Shown piece after piece: positions 1 to 10,600 of a stretch of DNA of 64,000 nucleotides. Location: positions 8,060,001 through 8,124,000 of the forward strand of contig NC_016132.3 of the NCBI RefSeq assembly GCF_000005505.3. The letters are read 5' to 3'. Within the stretch, counting starts at the first letter, position 1. Every line of letters begins with the position of its first letter. The translations under genes and the position numbers were made by a program. This DNA is from Brachypodium distachyon. Lineage: Eukaryota > Streptophyta > Magnoliopsida > Poales > Poaceae. The notes below the pieces were generated by a model, which saw only the letters and a program-made list of their open reading frames with translations, searched no databases and was not told the origin of the DNA.

Positions 1-800
1 TCTGATTCTGGTTGCACGTATGCTATCTTGATCCAGTGTGCTATTCATTTTTGTCAATGCAAGAGTAAACAAACTTGCTTCTTACTTGCAGCTTCGTATT
101 TGCTTGAAATAAAAATCATATGCACAGGATTTGTTCAGGCTGCAGTACTTATGTAAACATGTATATTGGTGTAAAAACAACAAAGATATGGTCAAAGATT
201 AAATGCAGTTACAAAATTTGGTTTGTAGTTTCAGTTTTGGTTGTTCTCGTTTGTACAAAAGCCTAACCAAAACGATAATAAATTTGACATTTTGTACAAA
301 ACACAAAACTGACCAAATTTACAAAATATCTTATTCTCGTTTAGGTTAGGCTTTTGTCAGGCATTTATTTGAGCTCTACGCACAAATCTGAACTTTATTT
401 CACATGGTGCTATGTCATATGTAGTTTGTGCGAGAACTTTATTTAAATCTTTGTCTTGTTTACATTGGATGAAACGCGCCGGGAATATTTGATTTGATTT
501 TGCCTTATGATATTAGCAATTTAGCTGTTACTTCTAAAGGACATGCCGAAAGAGCAAAACTAATCTTTAAAAAAACACAAAAGGGATCAAAGCCATTCTC
601 ATGAACCAAATGCAATGAAGAGATTTTACACAGCAGTCTGTGCGCAAAATGGTATTCTATTGTGCTAATTGCTGATGAATCAGTGTATCTTTTTCAAAAA
701 CATTCATTCATTTAACAAGTGCTTACAATCGTTCGACCATACGACATAGATTTTCTCTAGGACGGGCCCCAGCCCCCAGGTAGGGCTGTCCAAAAATATA
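1..800. other. AT-rich intergenic start of window
   Basis: No open reading frame or exon with splice sites is convincing here. The only structure I see is an imperfect interleaved inverted repeat at 213-357, listed separately. The left edge could be the 3' flank of a gene outside the window, but nothing in the sequence proves it. Confidence 0.4.
213..357. repeat. Interleaved inverted repeats (A-B-A'-B')
   Basis: Arm B at 255-274 (core ACAAAAGCCTAACC) pairs with B' at 338-357 (core GGTTAGGCTTTTGT) with about two mismatches in 20. Arm A at 213-239 pairs with A' at 304-320 (core CAAAACTGACCAAATTT) with a gap of roughly nine bases. The arms alternate A, B, A', B', so they cannot form one simple hairpin. 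It is probably a rearranged MITE, but no family was recognised. Confidence 0.5.
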
Positions 801-814
801 CACTGATTCATCTG

Positions 815-903
815 CTCCCTCCGGGTAAAATTACTTGTTGAAATATTACATGTATCTAGACGTATTTACACATGGATAGACAAGTAATACCGGTCGGAGG
901 GAG
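815..903. mobile_element. Stowaway-like MITE, short
   Basis: The sequence begins CTCCCTCCG and ends CGGAGGGAG, and its interior carries the TACATGTATCTAGACGTAT motif seen in other Stowaway-type copies in this window. It is about 90 bp. The right flank is TA as expected for Tc1/mariner-type insertion; the left flank is TG, so one side of the target duplication has changed. It abuts the RNase H relic at about 905-1090. Confidence 0.75.
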
Positions 904-904
904 T

Positions 905-1090
905 AGCAAAGTTCATGGGCAACAGCATTTGCTGTTCTCGCTTCTTTCCTAACAGTCACCTGGACAAAAGATTCGAACAGAATTTTAATTTCGTTGATGA
1001 TCGGTGCCAGCAAGGATCTGTCAGCCACTGGAGCATTCAGGCACTGCACGACGCGCGGACAGTCAGAGGCCAGGCCAGGATGATGGGTGT
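905..1090 (-). pseudogene. LINE-type RNase H domain relic
   Basis: The minus-strand reading contains a stretch of about 50 residues typical of the plant non-LTR RNase H-like domain (RVT_3 type). It has the DCPRVVQCLN start, an APIINEIK helix and the diagnostic RTANAVAHEL motif near the C-terminus. There is no intact reverse transcriptase around it, and upstream the frame is broken by stops. The fragment is cut on the C-terminal side by the adjacent MITE at 815-903. It is read as a decayed LINE fragment or a domesticated-domain relic; function is unlikely. Confidence 0.6.
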
Positions 1091-1572
1091 ATTTCTCATG
1101 ACTCTTGAGGCTTCAATTCCTAACAATAACTATGTGCAATTGTATTTCTTATACTGTAGGACTCTTGAGTTCCAGCCACAGCCCACAAAAAAAGGTTGAG
1201 CCGTATCTTCCCTGGTTAGGATTTAAGAGGATGCTTCTTTTTTGCGGGAAAGAGGATGCTTGTACGACAAAAATAATAATTTATTTTGTTAATTAGAGTA
1301 TGGATATATTATGAATAAGTAACATTCCCGGTCAAAAAAAAAACAAGTAATATGCACTGAGGATAGATAAATGAAAGGCTGAGCAGCAAGAACATCGTAT
1401 ATAGATCGGGGCAATCAAAACTGAAGCTGCAGAAAGGAGTCAAAAACTCAAACCCCTCTCCCCTTTAAAGTAGCTACTATGTAAACCATTTGGTATCTCG
1501 ATTCCAGTATTGTAATTGTCTCCTCTTAATCAGTCTTATGTTAACAGAACGACATGTTTAAAATTAATGGTC

Positions 1573-1751
1573 GAGAACCGCGGTATGAGTAGTTTTCGAT
1601 AATACAATGAGTGATCTGTCTATTTCTTTATTGCCATGCTCTCGTACTCAAATAGTTGATTCATTGTTGACAACCGTGGTATCATATTTTTCGATAATAC
1701 TGAGTGATCTGTTCTATTTTTTATTGTTATGCTCTTGTACTCAAATAGGTG
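1573..1751. repeat. Two-copy tandem repeat, unit about 98 bp
   Basis: Two similar blocks follow each other at about 1573-1654 and 1671-1751. Both contain a GGTATxA start, a TTTTCGATAATAC core, GAGTGATCTGT and the end CTCGTACTCAAATAG or CTTGTACTCAAATAG. They differ at scattered positions, so the duplication is not recent. No gene is associated. Confidence 0.7.
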
Positions 1752-1759
1752 ATGTTACA

Positions 1760-2790
1760 CTTGTGATAATAGGGACCATGACCATGTTTTTGTTCCATGA
1801 CCATGTTTTTTTTCCATTGTTCGTGTCCATTACATTACTAGTTTTGCGTCCACACCGTCACAATTAATGATTATAGGACTTGGAATATACTTCTACACAA
1901 ACAACAATGCCTGATTGTATCTAAATAGTGACTACATGGCATTCCTTTTAGGTTTGTCATTTTCTTGTTAACCATGTTTATCTCTCCGTTGCATTCCTTT
2001 TAATAGGAAGGTTTCCGTGGTTAGTTTCGTACGTCATCATTTGTCCGAAAGAAAAAACATCGGGGGAGTACGTCCCCATCGCACGGTATCCGTTAGAAAG
2101 GAAAACCATGGTGCGAGTATGTCCCCGCTGACGTTCATGGTGGGCTTGCCCATGGCTTCCCAACAGGCCCAGCCCAGCCAGCACCGTACCTGGATGGAGC
2201 CGCCGTCGAGCCTCGACGAAGCCGCCGCCGTGCCTGGTCGCCACGTCCGCTCCTGGACGGGAGCCCTCCGGCATCTCCGCTTGTCGGAGATGCATAAGGT
2301 CGTTGTTGGGTTCCACTACGGCGCCCCTCCCTACAACACCGCGTCCTCCATCCCCTCCCCGTTGGCATCTCCACCAACCAATCCAAACACAGACACACAC
2401 AATTCAAGACTTGTGAATTGATTGCCCGTGTTTGTCCAACTTCATGTAATTTTTATTTACTCGTGAATTGATCTACTCAATAGTCATTTACACTTCAATC
2501 AGAGTAATCTTTAGATGTTAATGAGATTAATTGTTTATACAATGTGTGGTAATTTTTTCTGAATTCATGATTTGATTCCAAACAAGCCAATGGGTTTGCC
2601 CTTGGAGATGCACAACATGGTAAACACTATTGTCATTGCCATCTCAGTAAAAATATGTGGTTCTTAGTTCTAGCACCAGGGTTAGCATTATAGGTGCCTG
2701 AATATTTGTTTGTTGGCCTCGGTCGAATTCGATGAAAATTCGACGACGAAGACCTCAATAACATTGTTGGAGAGGATGATCGAATGGTTG
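1760..2790. other. Intergenic, no supported gene
   Basis: A GC-rich island at about 2100-2390 has overlapping open frames on both strands (about 130-140 codons). They have low-complexity, opposite-strand composition with no recognisable domain. It may be a captured gene fragment inside an unidentified element. The rest is AT-rich and featureless. Confidence 0.35.
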
Positions 2791-2794
2791 TGGA

Positions 2795-3000
2795 GTATAC
2801 GCATCCCTACTCCTCTCCTGACGATTTTGATGAAGACATAATTTTTTTCCCTCCAATGACGTCATTTCAGCCGGACCACTTGCTACATGTGCGCCAACGG
2901 TCTTCATCAAAATCGTCAGGAGAGAAGTAGGGATGCGGATACTCTATAACCGTTGGCGCACCTGTACCAAGTGGTCCGGCTGAAATGTCGGTCATCGGAG
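2795..3000. repeat. Nested inverted duplication (A-B-A'-B') upstream of SF3A1
   Basis: Arm A (2795-2836) is the near-perfect reverse complement of A' (2901-2942), and arm B (2851-2900) of B' (2950-3000). The order A-B-A'-B' fits an inverted copy of an A+B' unit lying inside that same unit. Arm B contains TGACGTCA (2857-2864), the palindromic ACGT/CRE-type site bound by bZIP factors. The block lies 280-490 bp upstream of the SF3A1 start codon. On the plus strand an open stretch of about 60 codons, acidic at its start, runs through A and into B, hinting at a coding origin that I cannot identify. Confidence 0.75.
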
Positions 3001-3241
3001 ACAGGCGAATTTTGTACACTTCGGCCTAGAGATATAACTTTTCCCTCCCTTCCCTTTGCAACGCACGGTCACGTTTTCCTAGTAAATCTTACGGAATGGA
3101 TCGCCACCGTCCAACTTCTACCGACTTAACGCGTAACCCGACCCAATCGGCCCCGTTGATCTGACTCTCCCACCCCTCCAGTCCTCTCGCGTCGCCGGGT
3201 CGCCCACATCCTTTCCGATCTAAACCTCCGTCTGGTTGCCG

Positions 3242-3249
3242 AAACCCTA
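3242..3249 (+). promoter_or_regulatory. telo-box (AAACCCTA) before SF3A1
   Basis: AAACCCTA lies 32 bp before the start codon and is followed by a run of CCG triplets. Telo-boxes are known in promoters and leaders of plant genes for translation and cell growth. A matching element occurs in the LARP1 leader. Confidence 0.5.
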
Positions 3250-3280
3250 GAGACCGCCGCCGCCGCCGCCGCCGTTCCCC

Positions 3281-5732
3281 ATGGGAGCCCCCATGGTGGC
3301 CCCCATGCTCCTCCTCCCCGCGCCGGACGGCGACGGCGACCACCAGCAGCAACAGCAGATGTCTCCCGCGTCCGCCGGCGCCGCCCCCTCCAAGCCCGAG
3401 CCCGCGCCGACGGTCGCCACCCATACGCGCACCATCGGCATCATCCATCCGCCGCCCGACATCCGCGTGATTATCGAGAAGACGGCCACCTTCGTCGCCA
3501 AGAACGGTCCCGAGTTCGAGCGCCGCATCGTCGCCCACAACCAGGGCAACGCCAAGTTCAACTTCCTCCAGTCCTCCGACCCCTACCACGGCTACTACCA
3601 GCACCGCATCTCCGAGCTCGCCGCCCAGCCGCCTACCACCGACGCCTCCGCCGCGCCGGAGTCCGAGGATGGCCAGCAGCTCCCATCCGACTCCGCCGCA
3701 CCTGCTGATGGCGCCGATGCGAAGCCCGACCACTCTGCACCCTTCCGCATCCCGCCGCCGACCAAGGTGCTGGTGCCACCCAAGGCGGAGCTCTACACGG
3801 TGCGGCTGCCTGAAGGGATCACCGGGGAGGAGCTGGACATCATCAAGCTGACCGCGCAGTTTGTGGCACGGAATGGGAAGAGCTTTCTGACGAGCCTGGC
3901 TCAGCGAGAGAGCAACAATCCGCAGTTCAACTTCATCCGGCCCACGCACAGCATGTTCACTTTCTTCACAATGCTAACAGATGCATACTCGAGGGTGCTG
4001 AGGCCGGAAGAGGGTGTGCCTGCTTTGATTAGGGAGCTGCAGGAGGGGTCGAAGGACCTCACTACGGTGCTGGAGCGGTGCCTGAACCGGTTGGAGTGGG
4101 ACCGGTCGCAGGAGCATGCAAAGCAGCAGGCAGAGGATGAGATTGAACTGGAGAGAATGCAAATGTCCATGATTGATTGGCATGATTTTGTTGTTGTTGA
4201 GACAATTGAGTTTGCAGATGATGAGTTTGAAGGGCTTCCGGTGCCACCTACGCTAGAAGAATTGAAGCGTCGGAAGAGGATGGAGACCTTGGGAGAGGAG
4301 GAACCCATGGAATTGGCTGAACCAGCTAAGGATGTTGAGATGGAGATGGACGAGGAGGAGATGCAACTTGTTGAGGAAGGAATGAAGGCAGCAAGGCTCG
4401 AGGAGAATGAAGGGGGAGCACAAGTTAAGGTCGCGGGTGACGAGGAGCCGCCTATGAGAATTGTCAAGAACTACAAGAGGCCTGAGGAGAGGATCCCTGC
4501 AGAGAGGGACCCGACCAAGTTTGTTGTCTCGCCAATAACCGGAGAGCTCATTCCGATCAGCGAGATGGAGGAACACATGCGCATCTCGCTCATTGACCCT
4601 AAGTACAAGGAGCAGAAAGAGAGGATGTTGGCCAAGATTAAGGAGACTACACTTGCTCCTGATGATGAAATCTCTCGTAATATTGTGGGTCTTGCCCGTA
4701 CTAGGCCAGATATTTTTGGAACAACCGAGGAAGAGGTTTCCAATGCTGTCAAGGCAGAAATTGAAAAGAAAAAGGATGAGCAGCCGAAGCAGGTCATTTG
4801 GGATGGTCATTCGGGTAGTATTGGTCGGACTGCCACTCAGGCAATGTCTATGGGTGGCGAGGAACAAGTTGATGCTTCAAATGTTCCAGGTCCTGCTCCA
4901 CTTCCGCGGGCTGGCATGCCGTTGCCCCGGCCTCCTCAACCACTTTCTTTGGTTAATGTTCCCCGATTCACGCCGAATCAAATGCCTTATCATGTGCAAC
5001 CCCCAGTTCATCATATGCAAGGAGTTCCACATATGATGTCCAACATGCATCCACCGCCACCACCACCAGGTCAACAGCAGATGATTAGGATGCCAGGTCC
5101 AATGATTCATATGCCAAACAATATCCCTCCGCCTCCAGGTCATAATACTCAGTTCATGGCTGGTCCACCACGGTTCCCTATGCCCCCACCATCTCACATG
5201 CAGGCCATGCCAACCATGGTCAGCCCCATGGGAATTCCCCAGCCTCCACCACCTTTGCCTCCGCAGCCACCTGCTGAGGAACAACCACCTCTACCAGATG
5301 AACCAGAACCTAAGAGGCAGAGAACAGATGATGCTTCTCTTATCCCAGCAGAGCAGTTCCTTGCTCAGCATCCGGTAATGTCTCTTTTATTATATATTTT
5401 CAATCTAATGACCTACTAGTTCTCTTTGGGTATTGGCATGCTAATTTATGTATTTCTTACAGGGCCCTGCTCGCATTTCGGTTTCCGTGCCCAACCTTGA
5501 TGAAGGAAATTTACGAGGCCAAGTTTTGGAAATCAATATCCAATCACTCTCAGACACAGTTGGCAGTCTGAAGGAGCAGATCGCCGGAGAGCTGCAGCTT
5601 CCTGCTAATAAGCAGAAGCTGAGTGTGAGGACTAGTTTCCTCAAAGACAATCTTACTCTTGCTTATTACAATGTTGGTCCAGGTGTGGTTATCAATCTGG
5701 CTCTGAGGGAGCGTGGTGGGAGAAAGAAATGA
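3281..5732 (+). CDS. SF3A1: Splicing factor 3a subunit 1 (SF3A1/PRP21 family)
   Basis: SF3A1 is a component of the SF3a complex of the U2 snRNP and acts in the nucleus during prespliceosome assembly. Two coding exons, 3281-5374 and 5463-5732, join in phase 0 (donor CCG/GTAATG, acceptor TTACAG/GGC) into 787 codons, close to the usual plant length. Visible domains are SURP1 (about residues 62-110), SURP2 (about 185-238), an acidic charged PRP21-type middle region (about 260-470), a Met/Pro-rich segment (about 535-680) and a C-terminal ubiquitin-like domain (699-787). The protein ends in RERGGRKK, like the RGG tail that contacts U1 snRNA in the human protein. The only coding intron falls exactly before the ubiquitin-like domain. 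The ATG at 3281 follows a CCG-repeat leader; a second in-frame Met is four codons downstream. Confidence 0.95.
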
Positions 5733-6050
5733 GCTCCTCTTTATCCAGACTCACTTGCGGACCAATCCTTACCATCATCCTTTAGTGGTTATCATGGAGA
5801 TTTTTCTTTGTTGGTTCCAGCCTTCTGGATTCTTGTATTATGCTTTTTATAAGTCCAGCACTATAACTTGCAGTATTTGACCTTCCGACTTGCCTATGAT
5901 TTCTTAATGTGGTTACATATTGTGGGGGTGTTTATCCTTGAAATTATCATTACTTGAGGGAACTAATGGTGAAACCTACTTGGCGGGCTACTTGATATTA
6001 CTGCAGAGTTCAGGTGCCTGCCATAGCTTCTCCTGTTTGGCCTTGTAAGA
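5733..6050 (+). other. Likely SF3A1 3' untranslated region
   Basis: A T-rich tract follows the stop codon, with TTGTATTATG and TTTTTATAAG stretches near 5835-5855 that could serve as plant poly(A) upstream elements. The exact cleavage site cannot be read. Confidence 0.4.
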
Positions 6051-9000
6051 TGTTCTTGATATATTGAATGTGTGCAATGTTTGTTCCCATGTTGTGAGAC
6101 ATTCTCTTATATGAATGCTTGTGTGTTATTGTAGATGCTTCTGCACTGCATTGGTAAAGGTACTTCCTGTCTCTTAAAGTTCTTGTTGTGAAGGTCCATG
6201 GAAAGCTTATTATTGTCGTTCTAATTCTAGAAACGTGGGTGTTGTCTCTGATGTTCTAATTCTTGTTGACAGAATAACATGGCATCCATCAGAGATAACA
6301 GCCGCCAGTATCTTTTAACTCGTAGGATACATTTTATATGGTCTCAATTCTGAATGAGCTGATGGTCATTTCCTATCCTCATTTTGTCTGGCGCACTAAG
6401 ATTTGTATCAGCATGTGCAGAACAAATTGTTGTATGCTAGCCACGTTTTGGTTTTGTATCTCTCAGCAAGTTACTCCCAGTTATGTTTGTGCGCCTATGC
6501 GTAGTTTCTAGTCAGAGATATTAACCATTTTCATGGCACCTATGCTTGTATTTTTCTGTGTGGCTATACTAGTAACATCTGCATAATGTTAACATACATT
6601 TTTAGCTTAGTTTTTACCATGACAATATACGTATTACTATTCTGGTCCTCTATTCTTGAGTTGAGTAAATTCGATTATTCGAGATAGAGCATTCAACCAA
6701 CCGTATTTTCTTTATGTAGGAATTAGTTTGGTACTTCTAGATTTTTTGTCCTTCGTATGTCTTTTTTGATGTTGGCATGAAATACAAGCCCTCCAGGATC
6801 AAAACTTTGACCACTGATTTGTTTCACTGTATGACGGTAAAAGTTAGATAGTTTCTGCTGCACGTTGGGAGGGAGTAATTTCTTACCCTGTATCAGATCC
6901 CTTTTAGGTACCTCGGCCAAGAGATTCTGCAAAACTAGGAACACGCTTTAAATTTCTTGATTATGTGGTTCGATTGCTTTGTTCCTTCTTCCAGCCTCTT
7001 GTGGACTTATTGACCCGTCCGAAAGATTACTCATATCCTGTTTATGATTAGTCAGCTACTCAGCTTCTTGACAGCTGAAACTTAGTACTCCTATGATCTC
7101 AACATACTTGCTTGAATTATTTTCCTTCTGATTTATCTTATGTCTTCTTTTGCTGTTACACGTAAGTTTGCCTTTGCCTGTCTGTACTTTTGAGCCGCCT
7201 GGTTCCAGACTTCCAGCCACTCGAAGGTAGGGCAGCAGGAGGATCGGACTCTGTTAGTTCCCTTAATATGTCAAGAAAATGCTGCTGTGGCGGCCTGTGG
7301 AAGTAAAGACAACTCCTTGACACATGTGTGGTTAAGCTCGGCGCAACTATTTTCATGCGAAGGGTGGCATTCGCTAATCAACAACTTTCAGATAACTACA
7401 AGCGATGGTCCGGATGAGTCCCGGTACCACGTTCACCCACACAGCACCAACTCCATCTCTCGGCTGATTTCCCAGAGAACGGGCCTCCAAAGCCTAGCAC
7501 AGTGAGCAGATTTTTTTTTTCTTGCGGATAATGAGCAGCAATTGTTAGGTGTATGGAGAGAGCCAGAGAGGAGTGGCGACTAATTGTGATCGGAAAGATC
7601 CTAGGATCGATTTAACATATCTGAGTATCTGAGTAAGCATGCTGCTGCTGTAGCCCAAGATGTGCATGCCGTATGCACCGCCTCACTCAGGAAGGATGCC
7701 ACCCTAAAAAAAACTCAGGAAGGATGCCATTGAGCCAACAATCACGTACGTATTGCTCTGTTGTGTATATACACTGTCAAAAAAAGAAAAACCCTATCCA
7801 ATACAGATTTGATGGATCTGCTGGCCAGAAACAGTTTTTGTTTGCATGGCTCGTTGAAGTCTGGTATTGGCCCGAGAGCACCTTGACTAGTTAAGTTTTC
7901 CTTTTCCTCCCGTGCTTAACTTGTTCAAGCAGATAGGAGGTTTGTTAATCGTATTTAGTGTGTATGCGAAAGTACCACTTGTTTTATCCACGTCTTTCAG
8001 GAAAAAAAAAGACTTGTATTATCTATCCGATTTTGTCCCGAACCATGTTGATGGTTCTCGTCATGTCATCGACGATGTTTTGATGAATACACACTCCACC
8101 AAAGTGATGACATTCCGTGGTGTACACACTCCACAAAAACGAGCAAACGCATAATACAATTTCTTCTATACAAATGTCGAATAATTTTCATGCAAAAATT
8201 CTCCAACTTCAACAGACTCGGAGAGGAAATTTTGAAGAATACGAGATTAATAACTAAGAAAAGAACACATAATTAAGTTGGCGATGTATACAGCAAAAAC
8301 CACCTTTGCAGTGAAAACTTCATAAAAACTATTGTAAAATGTCCAAGAAAATCTTTATTTTTTGCATGCGTTACCAAAATGACGTTTTATATAGATGCAA
8401 AAAATTTAAGTCTAAACTCATTAACGTCTAGCAGCAAGGAAAAAATAAATTCAACATCAATAGTGGTTAGTCATTGTTTTGCACTATTTTTATATATTTT
8501 TTATTTCTTCCAAATGAAACCGTGAGTTGAAATTTTGCATGTTTGTAGAACACCACATCCCCAACCTAAGATGTTTTTGTAGGATTTTTTTGAAAGTTCT
8601 AATCGTAGTTTATATGAAGTTTACGTAAGTTTTTTTTTCATATGATAAAGTTTGTGCAAAAAATGAAGAAAAGAAGCCGATAGCCAATAGTCAATGAGAG
8701 TACTAACTGATTGTTGCCAACTTAGAGGAAATTGCCACAAGAGAGGCAATCCTAGTGAGGTATTTTCAAGAGCTTTTGTTTCTGTGTTGCGGTCGGGAAA
8801 AGAAAAGGTCAAGGAAAAGAGAATTTGGGGATTGGCTAGAGTGACAAAATAAATTAAGAGATTTTTAATTTAATGCAATAAAGTTCGGCTCCATGAGTCG
8901 GCTCTCACCCCCCCCCCCCACCCCCCCCACACACACACTCCCCACGCTCCATTTTCTTTTCCTCCAAGACACACTCCCCACCTAATCCCCTTCCTCGTGA

Positions 9001-10600
9001 CAGAGAAGTCCGCCCTTCCTGTCCTACCAAGACCATGTTGCACTGCTGCCACGCCACCTTGTCTCCTCACGCTGCCGCGACAATCTCCCTTGGTCTTGCT
9101 GCGTTCTGCTTCGTTGCTCTGCCGCCACATGAAATTTCCGGCGAAAGGAGGCCACTGCTACCGAGAGCTCACCCTTGCCGACGCTTGTGAGTTTTTTTTT
9201 ATTTCTACAAGTTTACAGTTTAAATCTAAAAGCTAAATATTAAAAGTTTCAAATCAAAATTAAAAATTAAGAGCTAAAAAATATTAAAAGTCAAAATAAT
9301 AAATAAAAAACATGCCAAAAAAGGCAAAAAATAATCTCTTCCACCAATCCATTTTGGGGTTGTCGAAATTGACCCCGCTTTTGCTTTTGGCGAAGCTTGA
9401 CCAATTAATCCCTTGGACCCTATATTCTGTGGGGTCCTCTCAAGGTGCACAACCTGATAAGCTTTCCTACATGCCTAGTCCACGAGCCCAAACGCTCTTG
9501 TTTGAATGCATTATTACCATATGTGATGCGTTCAATCATATTCAAGTAACAGTCACCACAAGTATTGACCCGGAAGAGAGAGAGAGAGAGGGGGGGGGGG
9601 ACTCATCGTGAAGAACGAAAACTTAGAAACTAACGTCATTATTTCAGCGTTATGTATTCAATGCTAAATATTCGTATATGCTGAGTCAACTTTAGATATA
9701 AGGTATTGTATGCGTTGTGTCGTCGAATCTATGTGATATATGAAGAGATAAAAGAAAGTGATGGCTAAATCCTTAAACGCGTAATGAATAGATTTAATGT
9801 CCCTGCATACACTACTCCCTGCATAGCATAAATAAGAATCTTGGCAAATTTGGACAGGGATTACAACTATTTTTAGTTTTACAAAATTCAGCACTCTGTC
9901 TGATACAATTTCAACACTACACCAATAGGCAAATCCAAGTCACCTATTTCAGGAGAGAGAGTAATTAAAATTTTACAAATGTCGCTGCTTTTATTATTTT
10001 TGATCTTATAATCACCACAGCAATTTAATAATGACTACCCGTAGTCTTTTTTTTTTGAACGGACTAGTAAGTGTGCACGTGCACGCACGTTCCAATATAA
10101 AACATTTCATTCGAATTTTATTTCTTTTTAAGACATTTGTTTTTTCATTACCCTTTTTCTCATTTAGACATTTATATAAGTGTGATGATCTAGTAGCAAT
10201 GTAAGTGTTCACGTGCGATGTATAATCCACATTTGACAGAATCCACAAGCACAATTAAAAAAGGTTAAAATATAGTTAGATACCCTGTGTGTTTCTACGG
10301 TAACAACAAATGTTATTGTGACCACATTTACATGAGAAAATTATGTCTTCTCGCACCTTCTCTCTTCCTTTCGCTCCTTATCACCCAATCATATCTCATT
10401 TCTCTTGGTTCTGTCAATTGTATTAGTACTCCGTAATGAAATACTCATTCACTTTGAAAATGTAGGACCCATTCAGTTAAGCTAAACTTAAACAACAAAT
10501 TCCATAGCCTTCAGTAATTTGTTAGGACCAAAACCACAAATTTTATGCTCCTCATTTCAAACTCAAAGTATGGATTTCATGGTATCAATTTCATATCACA
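6051..10600. other. Gene-poor intergenic region
   Basis: No exon or domain is supported over this 4.5 kb. It is AT-rich with low-complexity runs: poly-C with CA repeats near 8906-8940 and (GA)n followed by poly-G at about 9575-9600. A small GC-rich patch at 9000-9180 has open frames on both strands but nothing recognisable. Decayed MITE-like stretches are likely at 8160-8640 and 9190-9310, but their ends are not clear. Confidence 0.4.

Noticed and set aside
2017..2421. 134-codon plus-strand frame (and 140-codon minus frame)
   Set aside because: Mixed composition with no recognised domain; both strands open; the leader is AT-rich and lacks a promoter-like context.
3089..3949. 286-codon minus-strand frame at the start of SF3A1
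   Set aside because: Antisense of SURP-encoding exon 1; low-complexity Gly/Arg composition and no domain.
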